Below are positions 20,418 to 27,770 of a DNA stretch of 64,000 bases, piece after piece (the first letter of the stretch is position 1; each line of letters starts with the position of its first letter). Made by a program: the position numbers and the translations under genes. Source of the DNA: Silvanigrella aquatica (GTDB lineage Bacteria; Bdellovibrionota_B; Oligoflexia; Silvanigrellales; Silvanigrellaceae); assembly GCF_001907975.1 (NCBI RefSeq), contig NZ_CP017834.1:62001-126000 (forward strand), written 5' to 3'. The notes beneath the pieces were generated by a model that was not told the DNA's origin, made no database searches, and worked only from the letters and a program-made list of their open reading frames with translations.

Positions 20418-22307
20418 TTAAAATTCCTTTGTTTGTGTCTCTTTTTGTTTTGGCTGAATTAAGACTGTATTGTCAGATTTTTTTTGTATGTCAGAAATAT
20501 TTTTCTTGTTTTTTTTGAGATAGGCATTTTCATAGCTTTTGACGTTATAAATTCCTTGTGAATTTAAGTACTCTACTGTTTTTTTTCCAATTTCTGCAAA
20601 TACAGGTCCCGCAAGAGGGCCTCCATAGGCGGGTCTCACTCCTGCTTCATCGATGACAACAACGATGACTAGTTTGGGATCATCAGAAGGAATAACGCCT
20701 TCAAATACAGCTGTTCTTCCTGAGTAAGCATGATCTTTACTTGACCAAATTTGTGCCGTGCCTGTTTTTCCTGAAACTAAAATCCCCGGAATGCGCGCAG
20801 GAGCACCTGTTCCGCCTTCTTCTTCAACGACAGATTCCATCATTTCTGCAATGGTTTTGCTTGTTTTAGGATTGATATATTTTAGAGGAGGGCCAATTAA
20901 ATCATTTTCATTTTTTTCATCGATAGCAATTAAGTTAACACCATGATCAACGCCATCGCCAACAATTATGGAAAGCCCATGGGCAAGTTGTAAGGGAGAT
21001 ATGGCAAAACCTTGTCCAAAAGCCATGTTTGCAAAATTCATTTCGCGCCATGTACTCACTTTTTTTATTCTTCCGCCCCATTCGCCTGGTAAACCTGTGC
21101 CCGGTTGACGTCCAAAACCAATTTTCATCAGTGCATCATAAAAGGTATCGCGCCCTAATTTTTGAACGACTTTATAAGCACCAATATTGCTACTTACTTT
21201 TAATATTTCTTCCGGTGTAATCCATCCGTGTGCGTGAGTATCATGAATGATTCCTCCGGGCAAAGTCATTTGACCATTTTCGGCATAAATTTTTGTATCT
21301 TGTTTAATTAATCCTAGGTCAAGTGCTTTAGAAATCCACATTGGTTTTACTACTGATCCTAATTCTATGGCATCCATAACAGGACGTAGTCGGCGTGAAG
21401 AAGGATCATTTTCAGGGGGGCTATTTAAGTCATAAGTAGGATAACTTGCCATAGATAAAATTTCACCTGTTTGTACATCCATGACAATAGCACTACCGCC
21501 TTTTGCTTTCGATTTGATCACTCCTTCTCTTAAGGCATTTTGAGCAAATTCTTGAATGGAAAGATCTATGGAAAGTTTGAGATTAGGTGCTTTTTGTTCT
21601 GGTTTAGAGGCATCATTTGGTGTTACCATGACAAGGCGTCCCCTGGCATCTTTCATGACTTCTGATTTAATGGGTTTTATATTCAAGCGAGAATTGTATA
21701 TTTTTTCAATTCCTTCGAGACCATTTCCGTCTGTTCCTACAAAACCAATGAGTTGAGAAGCGAGGTCTTTTTCTGGATAAACACGTTTCGGCTCATCAAT
21801 CACACCAATAAAATCTTGCCATTTTTTTAAAGATCCCATTTTATTAAATTCGGATTGGCTGATTTGTCTTCTTAGCCAAATAAAGTTCCTTTTTTCATCT
21901 GAATAAGCAATTAATGTGTTCAGGGGAACTTGAATTTGATGTGCTACTTTTTTTAATATTTCAACATCTTCTGGCATTTTTCTTGTTAATAAAAAAATAC
22001 TCGGTCTAGAAATACTGACTGCTAAAACTCGTCCATTGCGATCGGTTATTGTGGCTCTTGGTTTTGCTAATGTTAAATTTGTTTCAAATTGCCTCGATCC
22101 TGTTTCAATGAGTCTTGTGCGTAGTGGAGTAGGAAAAAAAGTAATCCAAGCGTATCGGATGAGTATTAAAGTCAAAAATAAACAATAAATAGCGGCCATA
22201 GCGTAAGCACGAATATTGAAATTGGGTTCATTTTTTATTTTGGTTGGGTCAAAATAGTATCTTATTCTTTTAAATACACTCGATTCATTAATTGATTTTC
22301 CTACCAT
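20418..22307 (-). CDS. ftsI: Septal transpeptidase FtsI (PBP3)
   Basis: FtsI is a class B penicillin-binding protein that cross-links septal peptidoglycan with FtsW. One membrane span lies near residues 34-57. The penicilloyl-serine active site is S318-V-V-K321, followed by SSN at 372-374 and KTG at 514-516, so all three catalytic motifs are intact. The C-terminus ends in a Lys/Gln-rich tail of about 45 residues without homology I recognise. Shine-Dalgarno AAAGG precedes the start. It lies 15 bases after ftsL. Confidence 0.96.
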   Translation of the reverse strand: MVGKSINESSVFKRIRYYFDPTKIKNEPNFNIRAYAMAAIYCLFLTLILIRYAWITFFPTPLRTRLIETGSRQFETNLTLAKPRATITDRNGRVLAVSISRPSIFLLTRKMPEDVEILKKVAHQIQVPLNTLIAYSDEKRNFIWLRRQISQSEFNKMGSLKKWQDFIGVIDEPKRVYPEKDLASQLIGFVGTDGNGLEGIEKIYNSRLNIKPIKSEVMKDARGRLVMVTPNDASKPEQKAPNLKLSIDLSIQEFAQNALREGVIKSKAKGGSAIVMDVQTGEILSMASYPTYDLNSPPENDPSSRRLRPVMDAIELGSVVKPMWISKALDLGLIKQDTKIYAENGQMTLPGGIIHDTHAHGWITPEEILKVSSNIGAYKVVQKLGRDTFYDALMKIGFGRQPGTGLPGEWGGRIKKVSTWREMNFANMAFGQGFAISPLQLAHGLSIIVGDGVDHGVNLIAIDEKNENDLIGPPLKYINPKTSKTIAEMMESVVEEEGGTGAPARIPGILVSGKTGTAQIWSSKDHAYSGRTAVFEGVIPSDDPKLVIVVVIDEAGVRPAYGGPLAGPVFAEIGKKTVEYLNSQGIYNVKSYENAYLKKNKKNISDIQKKSDNTVLIQPKQKETQTKEF

Positions 22308-22322
22308 TTTGTTACCTTTAAA

Positions 22323-22622
22323 TTAGTGTAACACTTGCTCTGATCTTAAAACGCGTTTGGGATCGGGTAAAATATATTTGGGTTTTCCAAAATTGTCTTT
22401 TTGAGAAAGCAAATTGTCTCGCACATTTCTCTCAGTTGATGCTAAATCAGATAGCAATTCAATTTGTCTTTGTCGCAATGATTTTTCTTTTGACTTTAAG
22501 GACGCGATTTCATAACCAACTGAATATGTTTTTGATCTCATTGTAATTACAATTACACCTACAATAATAGTTAAAAAAATAATTGCAATAATAGCATCAA
22601 ATCCTTTGAAAAATTTTAGCAT
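22323..22622 (-). CDS. ftsL: FtsL-like division protein
   Basis: A 99-residue bitopic protein with a single membrane span at about 9-28 (DAIIAIIFLTIIVGVIVITM), then a periplasmic coiled coil (YEIASLKSKEKSLRQRQIEL) and a basic end. Size, topology and position between rsmH and ftsI identify it as FtsL, which forms a complex with FtsB and FtsQ. Sequence conservation in this family is low. Shine-Dalgarno GGAG lies 9 bases from the ATG, and the gap to rsmH is 3 bases. Confidence 0.85.
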   Translation of the reverse strand: MLKFFKGFDAIIAIIFLTIIVGVIVITMRSKTYSVGYEIASLKSKEKSLRQRQIELLSDLASTERNVRDNLLSQKDNFGKPKYILPDPKRVLRSEQVLH

Positions 22623-22625
22623 AGA

Positions 22626-23690
22626 TCAAGACTCCACTTCTTTAGAAAATTCAAAACAGCGCAGTCGTGCGGAACGGGATCGGATGTTAATTTGACATTC
22701 TTCTTCAGAAGCTGTGATTCCGCCACGGGGGACTTCCTTCCCAAAGCTACTATTATGATTTTCTTCTAAATGAAGCTGCATATGCAAGGGGATAGAAAAT
22801 TCTTTTTTATTGTTTTGTTTTTCAAGTGCATTTTTTCCTTTTTGCCAATTCCGCATGGCATGCTTTACAATGCGATCTTCAAGGGAGTGGAAGGAAATAA
22901 AAGCAACTTTGCTATGGAGTGCCATAAGCTTAGGCACATTTTGTAGGAGTTGATGAATGGATTCTAGCTCCTTATTGACTTCTATGCGGAGAGCCTGAAA
23001 AGCTCTTGTTGCAGGGTGTATGCGGCTGTTTGGATAGGCAAGAACTTGTTTGATGTATTTTGCAAGCTCAACTGTACTTTCCAGGGGCAATTTTTTTAAT
23101 TTTCGATCTTGGACAATGGCTTTTGCTAATTTTCTTGCTTTGGGCTCCTCGCCATATTCGAAAAAAAGACGAATGAGATCTTCTTCGGAATAAGTTTCTA
23201 GTAAATCTTTTGCAGTAAATTCTTTACTGGTATCCATGCGCATATCGATAGGGCCATCGTGAATGAGTGAAAATCCTCGAGTTCCTTTGTCTAATTGGGG
23301 AGAACTCACACCAAAATCAGCATAGAGCCCATGTATTTTTTGCCCAGGAAAATTTGTTCTCATAACATCGAAAAGATTTTTAAAATTTTCATTAAATAGT
23401 GAAAAAGTAAAATTTTTATATGTGTTTTTTAGGTTTTTTAGCTTCTCATTTGAGAAATTTAATGCAGAAATATCTTGATCAAATCCAACAATATGCAGTT
23501 TAAAATTAGGAAATAATTTGTCATTTGCTATACGCTCTACTAAATGAGAAGCGTGTCCTGCGCCTCCTAATGTGGCATCGACTATGATCAATTTTTGTTC
23601 CGTATTATGATTCAATAACTTTTCTAAAGAGAGTATATTTTCTATTGTTTCGTTCTTTAATACGGTAATGTGATTGAATTCTTGATTCAT
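22626..23690 (-). CDS. rsmH: 16S rRNA m4C1402 methyltransferase RsmH (MraW)
   Basis: RsmH methylates N4 of C1402 in 16S rRNA using S-adenosylmethionine. Motifs are DATLGGAGHASHLV (SAM site), GLYADFGVSSPQLD, RGFSLIHDGPIDMRMD and FHSLEDRIVKHAM. I chose ATG 23690 (MNQEFNHITVL), which has GAGG six bases upstream; the open frame extends to 23744 without a better start. It is the first gene of this dcw cluster. mraZ, which normally precedes it, is absent, and a LysM gene diverges from it. Confidence 0.95.
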   Translation of the reverse strand: MNQEFNHITVLKNETIENILSLEKLLNHNTEQKLIIVDATLGGAGHASHLVERIANDKLFPNFKLHIVGFDQDISALNFSNEKLKNLKNTYKNFTFSLFNENFKNLFDVMRTNFPGQKIHGLYADFGVSSPQLDKGTRGFSLIHDGPIDMRMDTSKEFTAKDLLETYSEEDLIRLFFEYGEEPKARKLAKAIVQDRKLKKLPLESTVELAKYIKQVLAYPNSRIHPATRAFQALRIEVNKELESIHQLLQNVPKLMALHSKVAFISFHSLEDRIVKHAMRNWQKGKNALEKQNNKKEFSIPLHMQLHLEENHNSSFGKEVPRGGITASEEECQINIRSRSARLRCFEFSKEVES

Positions 23691-23854
23691 TGAAAACCTC
23701 ATTTTGGTTTCAAAAGTAATTGATTTGAGTGTCTTTTTTAACATTTAGTCAAAAACGTGGCACACTCATATATGCCTAAAGTATTCAACTTCATTTTATC
23801 AAGTCCGATAATGGCCAAGTAAAAGAAATTTACAGTTTGGGGATAAAATGTGCC

Positions 23855-24709
23855 ATGAAGAATAATTTTATGCAAAGAATTGCGACTAAATATAGAAAAT
23901 GTCAATCTATACTCATTGGAATACTCCTATCCCTAGCACTATATGGGTGTATGACTTCATCAGAAAATAATAAAGAAACTCCTCAAATTACAGCTGAAGT
24001 TAAAGAAGAGCCTAATAATAAATTATCTCCAGATTATGCGGAAGGCCTTGTTCCTCCTGCAAATCAAGAAATATTAATGCCCTACTATGTAAAAGCGGGA
24101 GATAATTTGGCGAAAATTAGTAAAAGAATTTACGGAGAAAGTAAATCTTGGAAAAAAATTGCAGAATTAAATCATCTTATAGACGCAAATAAAATTTATG
24201 CCGGTGATGTTATTTACTATACAGTGACTGATAGATCAAAAATATTTGCAGAAACATACGAAAATGCTCCTAAGGCAAAAATAATTGTAAAAAAAGGAGA
24301 TACTCTTTATCAAATATCTAAAGTTGTATTTGGTAAAGCAAAAGACTGGCGAGTTCTCTGGAAAGAAAATCCACAAATCATGAATCCTGATAGGATTAAA
24401 GTAGGCACAGCTATTTATTTTAGACCAAAGGCTCTTACGGCAGATGCTAGTGCTATTATTAGTAATGAAAAAGGAAATGATAACAAAGAAACACCAATGC
24501 AAAAAAATTCAAGCGATGAAATTTTAAATTCAGATAATAACAAAAATAATAATCAAAACAACAGCGCTCTAAAAGAAGATGTTAAGACTGAGGATAAAGT
24601 CTCAGATGAAATTAAATCAGAAAGAGATAATAGTGCAAAAACAGATAGCCAGGAAGATAAAGATACTAAAAATAATTCTACAGATAAAAATGATCTCAAT
24701 AGAGAGTAA
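23855..24709 (+). CDS. Lipoprotein with two LysM domains
   Basis: The N-terminus (IGILLSLALYGC) looks like a lipoprotein signal with the lipidated Cys at about residue 32. Two LysM modules follow: YYVKAGDNLAKISKRIYG... and IIVKKGDTLYQISKVVFG..., each ending near an (A/K)G-x-x-I-Y-(Y/F) strand. LysM binds peptidoglycan glycan strands, so the protein probably bridges membrane and wall. The last 90 residues are low-complexity Asn/Asp/Lys/Ser and probably disordered. ATG 23855 is preferred, although in-frame TTG 23837 and ATG 23870 are alternatives. It is divergent from the dcw cluster across about 160 bases. Confidence 0.85.
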   Translation: MKNNFMQRIATKYRKCQSILIGILLSLALYGCMTSSENNKETPQITAEVKEEPNNKLSPDYAEGLVPPANQEILMPYYVKAGDNLAKISKRIYGESKSWKKIAELNHLIDANKIYAGDVIYYTVTDRSKIFAETYENAPKAKIIVKKGDTLYQISKVVFGKAKDWRVLWKENPQIMNPDRIKVGTAIYFRPKALTADASAIISNEKGNDNKETPMQKNSSDEILNSDNNKNNNQNNSALKEDVKTEDKVSDEIKSERDNSAKTDSQEDKDTKNNSTDKNDLNRE

Positions 24710-24894
24710 TATATAATATTCAAATTCAGTTTAATGTTGTTTTATGTCGCATTCATAATTGCAAAATAAGTAAAGCTGCAAAAATACTTATTAAAATTAA
24801 AAATGCCAAAGTAAATAAATGATTAAAATGACAAATAACTAAAAAGTAAGTTAGATTAAATTTCTATAAAATAGAATTTAGTTATGATTAATTT

Positions 24895-25425
24895 TTATTC
24901 ATTATTTTTACTGTCTTTTTTGAAATTAATTACTCTTCTTGAGATGATATGATAATCAGCTAAATCTTTTAATTGGTCATTTTCATAAAGAGGTTCTGGT
25001 TTTGCATGAGGATTGATCACATGAAAGTGAGTGATATGCTCTTGTTGAAAAGTTCTTTTAATAAATTCATATTCATCAACGTAACGGATATCATCTATAA
25101 TAGCAAGATCTAAATTTAAATGGTCTCTATTATAAACAATCAAATCAACAAGTTGTTTTGCCCAATAAATTTTATTTTTCGTTTTTTCTTCATCGCCTTT
25201 TTCATCAAGCATTTGGTGAACTGTTTTTCCTGTTTCCTTTACAATGGTAGAGTCTTTAAATCTTGGATTTTTATTATACCAATCGTATTTTGGGTATTTG
25301 ACTAGAAGATCTTTACGAATCATATTGGCAATGGAAAATAATTCATGTTTTCCACTGGCAATTTTTTTGGACAAATAAGTTTTTCCGGCTCCATGTCCAT
25401 CTCCAGAAATAAAAATTATTCTCAT
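24895..25425 (-). CDS. P-loop kinase resembling deoxynucleoside-monophosphate kinases
   Basis: A 176-residue protein with Walker A GDGHGAGKT at residues 8-16 and the segment AIIDDIRYVDEYEFIKRTF, which resembles the DDxR-x-x-E region of phage-type dNMP kinases. The substrate is inferred; it could be another small-molecule kinase. It is 26 bases downstream of the nucleotidyltransferase gene on the same strand and probably in the same operon. The 185 bases between it and the LysM gene are AT-rich with only a weak AT-only inverted repeat. Confidence 0.65.
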   Translation of the reverse strand: MRIIFISGDGHGAGKTYLSKKIASGKHELFSIANMIRKDLLVKYPKYDWYNKNPRFKDSTIVKETGKTVHQMLDEKGDEEKTKNKIYWAKQLVDLIVYNRDHLNLDLAIIDDIRYVDEYEFIKRTFQQEHITHFHVINPHAKPEPLYENDQLKDLADYHIISRRVINFKKDSKNNE

Positions 25426-25451
25426 AATGTCTCCATTTAATATTAAATATC

Positions 25452-26486
25452 TTACAATAGGAATAAAAATTCATTGTTTGTTGAAGCTGGTTGTGAAGAA
25501 CTGTTCTCGGTAAATTCGTTTAATGAAATAAAATTATTTTTAATATTATTTTTATCTTGGTCATGAAAGGAAATAATAATCTTCTTATCATTTATATTTT
25601 CTTGTATTTTATAATTATTTTTTTTAATGAACTCAAAAACTTTTTGCGGTGTTATATAACAATAATTTACAATACTTTGGTTTCGGTAATTTTTTAAATC
25701 TTTATTTTTTATAATATTTTTATCAAAAAATTCAATACATTCTAAATAATTTTGAGGCGTTCCAATATCAAACCAATATCTATTTTCTGGGTATGGAAGG
25801 TTTATTATATTTTTATGAAGCGAAATTAATTTGCGATAGTATATGTCAATGCTCGATTTTTTTTCAATGGGGACTTGATTTAAAATATCCCTGCTCAAAA
25901 TTTGGTGGTTTGTAAATACTTTCGCAATACATTTTTCTTTCTCATCAAATTTTTCACCAAATCCTTTAATATATTTTTCATCTTGAGCAACCCATGTGGC
26001 ATCTTTTCGTGCTTCTTTAATTTTTTTTGTACACATGAGAGCATAATCATCTGAGGATTTATTTTTCCATTTTTCAATCATTTCTTGCAAAGGAAAATCG
26101 GCAACAATATCTCCAGAAACAGCAATGACATCCTTTGAATTTTCTGATTTATTTTTTACTATTTCATGATAAATTCGGGCAATGCCGCCGCCGGTTTCTA
26201 ATATTTCTTCTTCATGCCAAAAGACAATTCGCGAAGGGTCATAGCCAAAATATTTTGCTGCTGCCATCAATTCATTTTTGACTTCTATATGTAAATAATG
26301 AGTATTACAATGAACTTTTTCAAATCCAGCCTGAAAAAATAATTCGATATTTAAAAAAGCCGCTGGCTTACTGATAATAGGGCAAACAACTTTAGGAATG
26401 TAATTTGTAAGAGGTTTTAAGCGTGTTCCAAATCCAGCACATAGAACGATAGGTATAAATTGCTTTAAATCGTTTTGAGAAAACAT
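25452..26486 (-). CDS. murU: Sugar-1-phosphate nucleotidyltransferase, MurU-like
   Basis: The N-terminus VLCAGFGTRLKPLTNYIPKVVCPI is the nucleotidyltransferase signature (G-x-G-T-R-x-x-P-L-T...PK). ETGGGIAR and SGDIVADFPL are further family motifs. It follows an AmgK-like kinase gene by 15 bases. In Pseudomonas the AmgK-MurU pair converts MurNAc to UDP-MurNAc, recycling peptidoglycan past the MurA/MurB steps. The pairing argues for that role here. The protein (344) is over 100 residues longer than known MurU, with an Asn/Lys-rich C-terminal extension, so another NDP-sugar product is possible. Confidence 0.68.
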   Translation of the reverse strand: MFSQNDLKQFIPIVLCAGFGTRLKPLTNYIPKVVCPIISKPAAFLNIELFFQAGFEKVHCNTHYLHIEVKNELMAAAKYFGYDPSRIVFWHEEEILETGGGIARIYHEIVKNKSENSKDVIAVSGDIVADFPLQEMIEKWKNKSSDDYALMCTKKIKEARKDATWVAQDEKYIKGFGEKFDEKEKCIAKVFTNHQILSRDILNQVPIEKKSSIDIYYRKLISLHKNIINLPYPENRYWFDIGTPQNYLECIEFFDKNIIKNKDLKNYRNQSIVNYCYITPQKVFEFIKKNNYKIQENINDKKIIISFHDQDKNNIKNNFISLNEFTENSSSQPASTNNEFLFLL

Positions 26487-26501
26487 GTATATCCTAAAAT
26501 T

Positions 26502-27647
26502 TCAAAAATTATTTTTAATGAGTTTATTGAGTTTTTGTGACAACTCTCCTGAATATAAACTTTCAATAAGTTGAAATAAATGGGGCATCATACTTTTTAA
26601 ATCTGTTTCTGCATGAGTTCGTGCTTCTGCCGAGAAGAGTATTTCAAGAGTATGCTTTATGTACTGCAAATAACCTGGTTTTCCTTTTTTTGTTGCAAGA
26701 TATCCAAAGCTTCCAATGGCTTTAATGTTTCTTTGCAATCCCATAAGTAACAATTCTAATTGAAAACTTGTTTCGGAAATAGGGTTTAAATTATTTCTTT
26801 CTCGGGCATGATTCATTTTTTCAAGGTAAAAATCAAATAAATATTTTCTTGTTTCCCAAGTGATGTGTACATAGCTATCTCGTACTAAGCTAACAACATC
26901 ATAGGAATGAGGACCCATACGGGCATCTTGAAAATCAATCCAGTATATTTTATTATTATGAACCATGATATTTCGCACATGGTAATCCCTGTGGCATAAA
27001 ACTCTTTCACAAGCATCTAGTTTTTTTGCAAGTAAATTTAAATCTTCAAATAAGCCTTTATGCTCTTTATTATTTTCATTGATATTTAGGTCTAAAAAAC
27101 CATTTAAAAAATGAGTTACAAAAAAATTCAATTCATAATATAATTTTTCAAAATCAAAGTATCTATTCATCGCGGGATGGTCAATATTACGATGAGGATA
27201 TTGTGCTTGAATAAGCAAGCAAAGAGATTCTTTATAATAATCAATAGATTTTTGACAAGCAGGATTTTTTACATCTAAAATTGGAGTTTCTAAAGTTGAG
27301 CTTAAAAAAGTATCTCCTAAATCTTCTGTCCAAATGCAGGCGTTTGTTTCATCTATTTCGATTATATTTGGTAGAGGCAATTCCATTTGAATAAGAGCAT
27401 TATGCATACCTATCCAACTGATAGGATCGCCTCCATAGCCTCCTTCCCATTTAGGAAATTGCATACAAATTGCTTTTTTATTGTCATTGATAAGTCTAAA
27501 AAATTTTCTATCACTTGCGTCTCCTGCAATAAGAATTAAAACAGGATCTTTATTTGCAATAATTTGATCGGGATTTAAAACTTTAAAATTTTGAATTTTT
27601 AGCATAATTTGATCCGATTCTATGTCAAGGGAAAGAATGCTTGTCAT
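26502..27647 (-). CDS. amgK: AmgK-like anomeric sugar kinase (APH fold)
   Basis: The N-terminal AGDASDRKFFRL matches the G-D-A-S-x-R-x-(Y/F)-F-R motif of AmgK. The catalytic loop is HRDYHVRNIM, and IDFQDARMGPHSYDVVSLVRDSY carries the metal-binding aspartate in the AmgK-type context. AmgK phosphorylates MurNAc (and GlcNAc) at C1. With the MurU-like gene just downstream, a peptidoglycan-recycling role is likely. ATG 27647 has AAGGAAAC upstream. It diverges from the UvrA-like gene. Confidence 0.75.
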   Translation of the reverse strand: MTSILSLDIESDQIMLKIQNFKVLNPDQIIANKDPVLILIAGDASDRKFFRLINDNKKAICMQFPKWEGGYGGDPISWIGMHNALIQMELPLPNIIEIDETNACIWTEDLGDTFLSSTLETPILDVKNPACQKSIDYYKESLCLLIQAQYPHRNIDHPAMNRYFDFEKLYYELNFFVTHFLNGFLDLNINENNKEHKGLFEDLNLLAKKLDACERVLCHRDYHVRNIMVHNNKIYWIDFQDARMGPHSYDVVSLVRDSYVHITWETRKYLFDFYLEKMNHARERNNLNPISETSFQLELLLMGLQRNIKAIGSFGYLATKKGKPGYLQYIKHTLEILFSAEARTHAETDLKSMMPHLFQLIESLYSGELSQKLNKLIKNNF

Positions 27648-27770
27648 TTTGTTTCCTTAGTGTAGGACGGCTTGGGAAGCATTTAAGGTCGTACGCTTTT
27701 GCAAGTGATCCCTTATAGTAATTGTGTTATATAGATGTGTATTTCGTCAACCCTTGCGAAAGGTTTCGTA

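Noticed and set aside
24765-24792. AATAAGTA/TACTTATT as a terminator after the LysM gene
   Set aside because: The stem is AT-only with a 12-base loop and no T-tract on either strand.
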